A stretch of DNA of 64,000 nt from positions 3,409,536 through 3,473,535 of the forward strand of contig JAJEKV010000063.1 in NCBI GenBank assembly GCA_021234155.1, written 5' to 3'. The position numbers and the translations under genes are program-made. The notes under the pieces are model-generated. The model worked only from the letters and a program-made list of their open reading frames with translations. It ran no database searches and was not told the DNA's origin. Below, in pieces: positions 1 to 10,717 of the stretch (positions are counted from its first letter, which is position 1; the number at the start of each line of letters is the position of its first letter). The DNA comes from Isoetes taiwanensis (lineage: Eukaryota; Streptophyta; Lycopodiopsida; Isoetales; Isoetaceae).

Positions 1-210
1 CATGGTAAAAAGTAAGGCATGACAAAAAATGATGAACAATTAAGCCAAAGAATGTTCAAGACGATAAAAACGAGATTTCTAAATCTTGATCGAGCAACGA
101 CTAACTTCAAACCCAAAACTATGATTTAAAGTGTGTTTATCTATCTGTGACATGAATTGGCAAGCTTAAGCTGCATTTCTACAATTGATGTAATAAGGGA
201 TAAGTCTTAC

Positions 211-555
211 CACAACAGGCATTTGGCAAGCCTTGGGCCAGGACCGAATCCCATTTTTCTGTAATTCTCCATGGTGCTGCCATTGAATCTTTGATAATCT
301 CCTCCATTCTAAATCCGTCTTCATAATTTAAGATTGTAAGATGATCTTGGGCAACTCTTTTAGAAGCTGGTCCATTATGGTGCCTCACGGTTTTCAATCT
401 AACATGAAAATGATCTTGAAAAGCTACCAAACAAACAGATGTTTTCATAAAAACAAATAGTTCGACGCATGAAGCTTACCGCGATCTTTTAGAACAAAAA
501 TCACCATCTTAATGGCAGACCAGATCATATGTTGTCCATATTTAAACAATCCGTT
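211..555 (-). CDS. Unassigned two-exon gene fragment
   Basis: Two open stretches on the minus strand fit one spliced reading frame. The upstream exon (about 555-480) is open and ends at a GTAAGC donor. The next exon (423-211) follows a GGTAG acceptor, stays open for 71 codons and ends at a GTAAGA donor. The frame is continuous across the short intron. The second exon contains the run RVAQDHLTILNYEDGFRMEE and later AAPWRITEKWDSV, which look like genuine protein rather than random translation. I do not recognise the family. The upstream exon start is not fixed, because no clear acceptor is visible before 555. It may be part of a host gene continuing past the window or a fragment carried by a transposon. 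Confidence 0.3.
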
Positions 556-559
556 AGAT

Positions 560-2720
560 ATAAGCAAAAAAAAAATTTAGTGATATGGAAAAGAGACCTC
601 GACTAGCAAAATGGAGAATCTTTGGAAAATACCTTCATGTCCCTTCACCGGGACAAACAAAATTTGAATGCGAAAAATGCCATTGACCAAGAACTCGATC
701 GAGGATACGAGACCGATTCAAACAAACGCTAGCCATGAAGCATAGGCTAGAAAAATGAACAATGGCTAAAGATGCATCAATTTTGTAGCGAAATGCAACT
801 GAGCTAGGCCCTCACTAGTGATGGTTGGATTAAGTCAGAAGAAGAAGAAAGCTAGACGAGCGGACTAAATAAAATTACGAGACAAAATTGAGGTGTCATG
901 GCTAGCATTACAATTCTGAGCTTAAGTCTTGTGACCAATGAACGACCTCCCTACATCTAGATTTTATTTCTAGGCTGTTATAGAACATAACATTTATTTG
1001 CGAATAATAACGTTACATGTTTGTGGCTAACTTATCATGCCATATGGTGATGCTGTCTCACAATATCTGCGGACCTACATTTTAAACCCCAGATAAATAA
1101 GAACATGGAGGGATTCAGTTGTAAGAATACAACAAGCTTTTAAAATACACAATGTATGAAATATGCTTCAAAGGAGGTTGGAGAAATAGGCGGCAGATTG
1201 CGATTAAGGCATGTCCGGATATAACTCTAGCGAATTTGCCGGGTTGAAGATCTTGGATAATAAACAATTGAACTGAAACAACACATAAACCCAACATCAT
1301 CCGGGCAGAATGCATGGCGGTGCCTACATCATTACTTGCATATAGAATGCTTCGTAAAGTAAATTGTCAATTGGTTATTTTAAAATCTTAAATACAAAGA
1401 TAAAACTCTTGGCCCATGGTTAAAGAAACCGGCGGATAGAAGCGAGGGGATCATAGAAGCACATCCGCCGATGCCCGGTTCCAATAATGGCAACGAAGAC
1501 TAATACATCAAAAAGTAAAACATTTACGAACTCGCTTACCGACACTCAGAAATGCAACACCCTTCTCAATCGGCGCAATTACATAGTAAAATATTTACAT
1601 AAAACATCATAAATAACACGGAAACGTAAAGTAGAGGCTCCACGACAACCAGCGGGAAACGGTTTGGCACTGCGGTTATGGAAGCGCATCAAATACTCTT
1701 CATTTTTTACTCTAGCAAAAGGTAACGTGCGTTTCACAAAAACAGCGAGGTTTATTTCTTCATTCACGCGGTGTCATGTGAACCATCCAGAGACAACCTT
1801 TGTCTCACCATTGAACCGGTCCTATAACGACCGAGCGCCATTTTCAAGCTATCTTAACTTGTTACAAGGGTAGCGACTAATAGAACATCATGTATTTCCC
1901 CGCATCAGAAATTTTTTGCCGCCATCTTAAAGCGGCATTGGCCCGGCAACCGCGATTGCAAAATCTGCACATTATTCTCATGAAATGCCATCTTCTTGAT
2001 CTCCTTTTTTGTGCACAAGCAATCTCCACATCAAATCTACCCTATTTGTCACGCTTCATATCTTTGAAGCCACAAGACAACATTCAAGCTCTTCCACGCA
2101 TCATTGTGCGCAAACCCACGGCATCATCTAGCGGAACTTCGGCCGCTAGAACTCATCATCGAGGGTCAGACCCTATCTTTGCTATGGAAGCCGAATCCTA
2201 CATTATTTATTGCATTTCCATCAGTTGAACTTGATTTTGCCGACATAATACGCTTGTGGAATTTTGGATGACTACGAAAGCATTCTGGCGTGACCGGTTT
2301 TTAGCGATCATCGGTATATGCTAGGTATATCGCAGGCATATACGGAATAATACCCACATACCCACATAAACGAGGGTTTGCCCCCCTAGGGGCAACCCAA
2401 AAAGAAGAAGAAGTTAGCATGTGTGCTAGTTGTTCATACTGTACACATTGTGTGGACTTGATAGGTGAAATTTGATAGCATATATGATAAGGTATTTTAT
2501 ACTTCAAACCTTGCTAACCCATATGAAAGTGTTGTTTCGTATTAAAGGTATATTTAGGACACAAAATAGGGACAAGTACACTTTGATGTATACAATCCTA
2601 TTCTGTAGTTCCTAACGCAAAGTTACATGGTAACACTAAGGTAACTAGGCACATTCATGCATCTCTCTCACTTTAGGAGCTTTCTTCGAAATACGTTTAG
2701 GAGGAGAATTAGGTCCATGT
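560..2720. other. No recognised gene
   Basis: Short open frames on both strands (for example 1890-2228 on +) show no motif that I recognise and no convincing splice-site chain. The base composition is ordinary for the window. I see no terminal repeats. Confidence 0.4.
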
Positions 2721-2739
2721 TTGATCACATGTTTGAAAA

Positions 2740-3740
2740 TTATTCGTTCCACTGACTCTGTCTCAGACTTGCATTTTTCAGACCTCAAATCTGCGTTTTT
2801 CACTCTGAACTGCCTTTCTCGACTTGCAAATTGGGAAAGTCCCTCAAAGAAAAAAATCCTACTTAAAAAAAAAATAAAAAATAAAAAAAATTGCTACCTT
2901 TCCCGACACGCGTGTCGAAAACTGTATTTTTCACTCTGAGCTGCCTTTCTCGACCCTCACCATTGTGTTTGTCACTCTGAGCTGCCTTTCTCGACTCGTG
3001 AGTCGAGAAAGGCCCTCTGGTCTGCGTCTTTCACTCTGAACTACCTTTCTCTATTTTATTCTATTCCATTCGACTCGCGAGTCGAGAAAGGCCCTCAATT
3101 TTTTTCCCCTACTTGAAAAAAAGCAGATGTCATGTTTTATTTATTTATTTTATTTATTTTTTTTGCTTTGTGCTACATTTCTCGACTCGCGAGTCGAGAA
3201 AAGCCTTCAAACCTGCATTTTTCAATCTGAGCTGCCTGTCAAAAAAGGTCCTCTGACCTGCTTTTGTTTCAAAAATGACCCTCAGACCTGGTTCTTTTTT
3301 TATTTGTATTATCTGTAGCATCACTTGACTAATTTGATTTTATCTCTTTCAGTCCAGATCGCGAATAGAAAGGACTTGATCGGAAGCAATGGAAAGACCT
3401 GTTCATTGAAGAAAGGGGACAAGAAGAGGTTTGTGACATGGGTTGGACAAGTCAGCACGTTCAGATTTCTATTCTCTTCAAGTTGCTCTCGTGGCTTAGA
3501 ACACCTCCGACCTTGCTCCACACCTTGTTCCCAGTAGGCCGTCTGTGTGCGAAGATGATGTAATAGTTGTGACAGCCGGACCACCAAGGTCTCTTCAACC
3601 ACTATGAAATAGAATGTAATGAAATTATTTATGAATAAAAATTCAGTGTAGAAGAGCACTTCGTTTACAGAGAGATAGCATTTTCATTCATTTTAGATGT
3701 GCTCTTTGCCTTCTCGACTTGCGAGTCGAGAAATAATTTT
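2740..3740. repeat. Diverged repeat with CTCGACTCGCGAGTCGAG palindromes
   Basis: A unit made of a phrase like TTTTTCACTCTGAACTGCC, a palindrome and then GGCCCTCA recurs several times between 2740 and 3300, with a lone copy of the palindrome near 3710-3735. The best copy, 3178-3201, is a perfect 24-base palindrome built on CTCGACTCGCGAGTCGAG. Other copies near 2992-3016 and 3070-3090 carry one change or lack the flanks, and degenerate versions (CGACACGCGTGTCG near 2901) also occur. Poly-A and poly-T runs interrupt the units. Between the last two copies, 3320-3660 holds an unrecognised stretch that is open in two frames, with a possible acceptor at CTCTTTCAG (about 3345). Confidence 0.7.
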
Positions 3741-3759
3741 CCCTAACATTTTTTTTTCT

Positions 3760-5870
3760 TACAAGAAAAAAGGCATCTTCTAAAGCAATAAAGGGATTTC
3801 AAAAGTTTCGCACGTCCTTTTTGTGTAAGATAACAAGGTTCAAAAAAAAAATGGGAATCACATGTGACCCACTTTAATTAAATGCGACTTAATATAAGTG
3901 AAGCTGAAGGACTACAAGGCCTTGGGTTGAGAGACGGATCCTTCAAGACTGCGCCCTTCATCTCATAAGTTACCGAATTCATCAAAACCAAAACGCAATT
4001 TGAAAGCCTGGGATTTCCATGAATTTTGCCGATTGTAGATTAAATTCAACGATTCCTAGCCTCTTCAGCTGCAAAGAAATCCTTGTTGGCTGCAATATGG
4101 ATAGCCTCACAGTGCAAGAAAGTCTGCACTCGCGTTCGTGCAAAAGTGTGAAAAAAAAAAAAAAAAAAAACAATTAAACCCCTCCCCATTTTTTTTTTTT
4201 TTCCCCTTGTCGCTTAAAGCCGGGATAATGGCGAAGAAGGGTCTACTATTCACCTTTGCCTTCCCCCATTTCTCATATAATCTAGAAGCATATAATCAAA
4301 GGTATTCCAAAGAGTATTATCTGGAACTTTTTAATAAAATGAGTGTAAATTTAAATACCCATTTCTCAATTTCAAGCCTAAAAGCACCATGTCATCAATT
4401 ATAGCTAAGAATTTCCGGATAGATGAAGAAAAGAGGTGATTTTCTTACCTCAATTTGCAGTAGAGCTGAAGAGCTCTGATTTCTCTTTCCTGGCTACTTC
4501 ATCAAGGTAAATCTTTTAAATACTTGCCAAATCAGAACCCATCGAACTCATAGAAGGCAACAAAGAAGCTAGGAGCTCGCGCCTTGAGGCTCTAGTTGAG
4601 GCACCAAGAGCTCGCGCCTTGTGGATCCACTTGAGGCGCCAGGCGCCAATAGCTCACTCGGCGCTAGGCGCTAGGAACTTGCATTGGCCGCCAGGCACCA
4701 GGGAAAGAAAAAAGAGATAAACAATGAAACTCGCCTGGCCACTACAAGCACCAGATAAAGACGTTCCCATTTAGGAAGAAAAAAGAACTGACTAAGCCCA
4801 AAATTTATACTGCATGGGAAGCCCATAACACTCGGCAGGAAATCCAAATTTTAATAGTAGGTGGGAACACTGGGCACACTGGGCGGGAACCTTAAAATCA
4901 ACACTCGTGGGAAAACCAAAAATTAAAACTAGGCAGAAACCCCGAAACTAACAACTCGAAACTGACACACGGAACCCCGAAACTAACCCCCCCCCGAAAC
5001 TAATACCCGGTGCGTTCAAAATCATGGAATAATTTCGAATTAATAGAATCATGGTTTTATTTCATAATTGTTCATTACTCACGGTTCACATGATCTAGTT
5101 ATGACATGTAACGTTATCATATTTGGATGCATTCGTAATGGTTTGATATTATATTCTCATGATTCAATCTTTGTCTCTTTCATATATTTGATGTAGAATA
5201 CTGACAACATGTGGGTTTTGCACAATGGGACTCTCTTATAGTAAGTTGTTCTATCTGAGAATAGTTTTCATAGTTGTATTATTTAATGCAATATGGTACT
5301 TGGGTCGTAAATTTGGCGTTATTCTTCGTGATGCCATTTCCATTGCGAGAATGGCATTTTAGAGGTCGACCATTTAGTCTTTTATGTTTCCCCCGGTTTC
5401 CGGCCGTTTGTTTCTTTTCTTTGGATTGATTCTTTACATGGCCATAGCTTGAATCCGCCCCATCACGTTTTTGTTTAGCTTGTCTCCATAGTGGTAGCCT
5501 TAGCAAGGCCATATTAATAGTTTATAATCCCTCTTTTTTTGCCGAGAAAGGGAAGAAGAAGAAAGGATCTGGATCTAAGAAATAGGTCTAGCAAAAATGT
5601 GGAAGCACGGACCTTATATATGCTTTAGAAAATATTCAGCTTTGATGGGTACGTGAAGGAAGACGATTTGCACATAAGAAAAGCCGAACTCATGAGAAAG
5701 CCGGAAGAATGCCAATGTAGAAAAGGATAAAGCGGAAGAAAGCCGGATCTGGAGAGGATAACATAGAAGAAAAGCCGATGTAAGAAAGAGAAGAAAGCCC
5801 CATCATTTTTTCGCCTCACAAACCCCCATCATTGCAGAGCTTCATTTATAAAATCATCCTCTTTCATCTC
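3760..5870. other. No recognised gene; short GC-rich repeats
   Basis: This stretch contains long A and T runs near 4150-4205, a GC-rich patch at 4570-4700 with repeated CTCGCGCCTTG, AGGCGCCAGGCGCCA and GGCGCTAGGCGCTAGG, and a patch at 4840-5010 where CCCCGAAACTAA recurs. Open frames are short and unrecognised. Confidence 0.4.
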
Positions 5871-6030
5871 ACAACCCCAATTCCTAAAACCATAGACTAT
5901 ATCCATCGCCGCTATGCCATCTTCCTCATCGCCATCGCCATCGGTAGCTCACGCTCGTATCGCCATTCTGCCAAATCGCCCATCGCTGGAGGAGGAGGGG
6001 AAAAATTTTGCCCAAGTACCATATTGTAAA

Positions 6031-6134
6031 TTCAAGGCATATGGTGCGCCGCCATTTCGGCATGCCATTACCCGGCTAACGCCCGGTCGCGGGACCATAC
6101 ACACATGCCGTATTGGCATCCCATATGCCTTGAA
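6031..6134. repeat. Fold-back hairpin
   Basis: TTCAAGGCATATGG at 6031-6044 is exactly complementary in reverse to CCATATGCCTTGAA at 6121-6134. A second pairing block, CGGCATG at 6058-6064 with CATGCCG at 6104-6110, lies inside it, so the roughly 104-base segment can fold into a long interrupted stem. It could be a small fold-back element or a hairpin RNA precursor. Nothing in the sequence decides between these. Confidence 0.55.
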
Positions 6135-6139
6135 CTGGT

Positions 6140-7365
6140 ACATTATGCTTATGTATGATGTCTTGGCCATTTATTAGCACCCTTAAACCCCTACTTAGTC
6201 TTTATGACTAACCCCACGTGTTCATGGTGTAATCAGATAGACATGAGGCTTGAAGGAACGTCAAGCAGTTCAGGGCCTCAACTAAGTTAGAAGTCTGGGA
6301 GATATTTGTGAGCCTTTAGCAAGGCCTTATTATTGTCTTATAAAACTTAACTTGTGGATTCTTAGAGCATAAAGTATTGTCAATGTATAAAGCATAATAT
6401 TACATCTTTGAGAGTTGAGCTCATAGGTGTTATTAGATATGGTTTGGATTAAATATTCAATTCTTTACCTTGAGTTTGGCTTAAGAATGCTTTTGCATTG
6501 CATTGTCCAACTCATGTACACGAACTTGTTATTAGTGATCATGCAAGCCTTGATGGGATCTCGAGTTATCTGGAGGGCCAATCGGTAGGCCCGTTACATT
6601 GATAGTCCAGGGTGCACCTCGTTTAGAGAATATGTAGCACAATAATAGGGGTTCCAGAAGGATTTCATATATGGATGTAAAAATAACAATTCCTAAAACC
6701 ATAGACTATATCCCTCATTGAATGGGTTGTTATTGATGACGTGGCAGCCATGGTAGGTCACGTGTATGCATACTCAAATCATATAATATTTGCATATTTA
6801 GATTAAGAATTTATTATGAAGATAGCCCATAAATTCATTATTTTATCGCTCTTTCTCGTGCCATTAGTCTTAATGATCAATTTGTCTTATCATACACACA
6901 TACAAATTTGCATTGCATGTAAAAATACTATTATGATAGAAAGATATACATTTTTACGTCCATGAATACCAAGAAAAAGGGGGCTAACCAAGAAAATCCT
7001 TCCCTCCTCTTAGAAGTAAAGTTTTTGCATGATGAAATCTATTCCCAAAATAGCCCTTTGCCAGCCTGGTGTCTGGAATTTTTTTTTTTCTTTATCAGTA
7101 AATAATAAAAGACATATTGAAATAGAGAATAACGGATAAAACAAATAACAAAGAGATGGGAAGGTTAGGTTTCAGATAAAAAATCCATGCTTTTCCAAGT
7201 ATTCAACTCCCTTTTAAAAATCACTAGAACATAAGCTAAGCTAATGCGCAGGTATGAAGGCTGCTTTTTGTCATTGCTATGCTTGCATCGTTTGGGGGCT
7301 GGAACTTAGGTGCTTCTTGATTCAGAATTAATATGAAGTCTTTTTGTGCAAATCTGACTAAAGCT
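6140..7365. other. No recognised gene
   Basis: No coding motif is visible. A 27-base exact direct repeat (CAATTCCTAAAACCATAGAC and 7 more bases) is present at 5878-5904 and again at 6687-6713, 809 bases apart. The rest is AT-rich sequence with short frames only. Confidence 0.4.
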
Positions 7366-7369
7366 TATC

Positions 7370-8938
7370 AGTTTTGGTTGCTAAACTTGAGAAAAAGTGT
7401 ATTGCTTTGTGGACGTTGGACAGTCCCATCCCTCCTTGTATTCTGGACTATCTATGGAAGATTCTTCTGCATGGCAATACCACGAAGTTGCTTAGTATCC
7501 CTATCGAAATTCACGTCTCTGCTTCAAATGCTTGGGATGAAATTATTACAGGGTTGTAAAAACACTTATTTTGGTGGAATATAGCTAAACTATCCATGCC
7601 CGGAAGAATCACTATGGCTAAATTTGTTCTAGTAATACTTATGTCTATATGGCATCTGCATTAATAGCTCCTCAGTGTGAGATGGAGGAGATTGTGCATA
7701 TCGTCAGGACTTTTATTTGAGGTGGAAATGAAGCAAGAGCTGTGGGCAAGGTAGCTTGAAAGAAGTGCATTACACCTCAGGCAGTTGGCGGTCTTGGAAT
7801 GTTGGATTTTCACCTTCAAAGTAAGGTGATGATATTGAAGTTATTTGGAGGATTCTCATTAGTAAGCATGATTCTCCTGGCCTGAGGTTGCTGATACAGT
7901 CGATTTAGCATTGACTTTCATTTCATAAGGCCACCATTAAGCCTCTCCTTCCTTGGACTTTGCTTTCTAAAGGGGTTGCTTGCTGCTTGGGACATTGCTA
8001 GGTCTCTTTTGCATTACAATCTTGAGGCGTGTCTTTAATTGTCTACTCCATGCTGGTGGATTCCTTTGTAGGACACTCCTGAGAATGTTCTTCTAAGTGT
8101 TGTTGTTCATCCAAAGACACAAGACGATGGATAGTAGTTGGTATAAGCACCATTGCAGCTTGATATGAGTCTAGTCATCTCATGTCATGGAAAGCATTTA
8201 GAACAAAATTCTTATTGTACAGATGGGATAGAGTAATTTGGACTCGTGTTGTTGCATTGTTGCCACAGGATTCTGGCCCACAAATTGAAGTAACGGTATG
8301 GGATTGCCATCAGGGTATCAAGCCAGGGCGCTTTGTTTCTTCTGTATATAAAGTGCTTTTACATTCTGAAATCTTGCTTCCATCTAATAGGTGGCATCTT
8401 CAGGTCCCTCAGCCACAATGGAAAAGTGTTTAAAACATGAATGGGATTTCAGAGCTTTGTCCTGGGTTGAGAGTATTGAGCATTGTTTTTTCTTATGTGA
8501 GTGGCTTCGGCAGGCATGGACTTGGTTGTTAATCCTATTTGGCATGTCTCGATCTAGCCAGCAACTTCTGCTCGCTATCTATCCTGATGCATGGCCCAAA
8601 TGCCAGAAACGAGCTTTTCATCTTGGATGTGGATGGCTTTTATGGTCGATTTGGAAGAGAAGGAGACTATTTATCTTTAAGAGCATGGATACTGCAGATG
8701 AGATTCTTCTTCAGTGCATACGGAATAAAATTATTATGGCTTATAATAATTGTTCTTCTCTTGATCAAGAGAAGAAAGTACTGATTTGGCATACTTATCT
8801 TCAGATTCATTCTTATGCATAGACAGGTGGTTGTGCTCAGTTGGATCAGTTTATCCACTGGGGTTATAATCATGTCTTTGCATTTTATATTGTTATAATT
8901 TTGATTGGTAAATAAAGCTTGTCATCCTTCAAAAAAAA
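7370..8938 (+). pseudogene. 5'-truncated LINE, reverse transcriptase C-terminal part
   Basis: This is the broken 3' portion of a non-LTR retrotransposon. Around 7580-7680 the translation reads WNIAKLSMPGRITMAKFVL, the LSL-GRI type motif of the thumb region in plant LINE reverse transcriptases. From about 8391 to 8820 the frame encodes a C-terminal zinc-binding-type region (zf-RVT): it contains SIEHCFFLCEWLRQAW followed by GWLLWSIWKRRRLFIFKS, the Trp-rich tail usual for these proteins. The body needs several frameshifts, has internal stops and lacks the endonuclease and the catalytic reverse transcriptase core, so it is dead and 5'-truncated. It ends in a short A run at about 8930-8938 following AATAAA, as expected for target-primed insertion. 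I could not identify a target-site duplication. Confidence 0.75.
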
Positions 8939-8939
8939 T

Positions 8940-10440
8940 ATGTGCTTTAATTTCCATCTGGCCTTCATAAGGGCGACCATTTTCTCTAGTAATGCACAGG
9001 AATTTGTTAGAGGTCCCTATAGTACTTGCTTTTAGAGGGAAAAAGTTGGGCATGGTTCCAAATGGAGTACCGAATTTCTTTTTATCTGTACTAGTGATCA
9101 TAGTTGTTAAGCGGATTATTCTTCCTATCTAACCCTTTGATAAATATATATCAGACGAGAGAGAAAATTAGAAGGGAAAATGAAGGAACAAAATGATGGA
9201 AAAAGTGTGCTTGATTAATGGCAAACTAAGGGCAAGGACATGCGCTATTGCAGTGCCAAAAAGCCATGTCTGAGCTTCTTTTTGGCATTGCTAAACAAGG
9301 TCCATGAAGAAATTGCTCTCTGTTGCGATATGCAAAACTTATGCTAGCCTTTGCTGAATTGGTAACCTCCCACTCCTCGTCCCCGTGGAGCAAATCAAAA
9401 TCGACAAAAACAGATAACATTTGCTCCAAAACTCGATACCAGAAGACGCAATGCCCAAGCTTACTTGCGAATCTCATCATGGGCAAAGCAAGGGAAGAAT
9501 TGGCAAAAATTTGTTGGTGCACTAGAGCTTTACCAGCTCGTTTTGTATATGTTCTGGATAGTTTTGGGACATTTTGTGTGCCAGAGCATGCCCATTAACG
9601 GGTGCTCACACTTTCAATGGTGTCTTAACCATTGCCTTGTTATATATATTGTTGTATTAAATTGGAGTTAGTTAGATTGTCCTCTAGGAAAAATGCAACA
9701 AAATGAAACCTTAGTAACCAATATTTTCCATTTTCACCAACAAGCCTTAAAGAGATACTATAACCGTGTAATTTTAAAATTTGACACAATTAGATTGTCC
9801 ATAATTGGAGGTTCATGTTCATCTTGCACCATTTCAAATTGACGGAAATGTTATTAAACTGGTATTGCATTATTAAATGTTCGATGTTAATATTGGGTTT
9901 AAATGAATCTTTGTGGTAAAAAAATATCATGGAACACGTTACAGTTCATTTTGCATTGGATCTTCTGCTGTTAAGATTCTTCAATCAATTTTGTTGTAAC
10001 AGGTTTGGAATCAAAGAAATGCGAGAAATAAATATGTGCGCTGATGCTAAATATGACTATTGGATCATGCCAACCTGGATGAGCCAAGCATAGATGTTGG
10101 TTATTGAAAGCACTTCTCATTGCCTCACCTATTTGCCTGGGTGTGTAGAAGTAACAAAATTTGAAATCTTAGTCTGGAAGGCCCTGTAGTTGGCGTCATG
10201 AAAAACGAATTTCTTGAGGAACATGCAGAATAGCGATTCGCATGACGCAAGGGTGTGGAAATAAGGTTCTCCAAGATGTAACCAATAACTACCCCCAATA
10301 TGTGTTGAAGCAGGTGAAGATGATTCCTTCACTAACACCAATGGATTTTCTATAACACCAATGGATTTTCTAATGTGTCTACCTTTTGCTCAGCATGTTT
10401 GTTTTATGTGAGCATTATTTACAACAAATCTCGACTTCAC
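8940..10440. other. No recognised gene
   Basis: Only short unrecognised frames are present. A 10-base inverted repeat, TGCCAAAAAG with CTTTTTGGCA, lies near 9254-9288. The distal part is the upstream region of the multicopper oxidase gene. Confidence 0.35.
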
Positions 10441-10472
10441 TATTCATATGTACAGCTGGCGGTCACAATCCG

Positions 10473-10492
10473 CCACGTAGACTACCACGTAG
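10473..10492 (+). promoter_or_regulatory. Paired CCACGTAG boxes upstream of the oxidase gene
   Basis: CCACGTAG occurs at 10473-10480 and again at 10485-10492, about 230 bases before the oxidase start codon. ACGT-core elements of this kind are bound by bZIP and bHLH factors in plants. The spacing of 12 bases (about one helical turn) makes a paired site plausible. Function is inferred from position and sequence only. Confidence 0.3.
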
Positions 10493-10717
10493 GATGCGAC
10501 ACAGGTATGGCTAACAGGGCATTCTTCTTCCTTTTCTTCTTCTTCTAGGAAGTTGGCCGGATCAAAAAATGTCAAGCATTGGTTTCCAAGCCACACACGT
10601 CCATGTCTGTTTTGCTTTACTCCCTGTCCTGCACTGCAGCCCCTGGAATTCAATAATATCCTTCCTAACACACCCTGTTATCTTGCAGCTTCTGGGCTCA
10701 ACCTTTTCTATCTAAAA

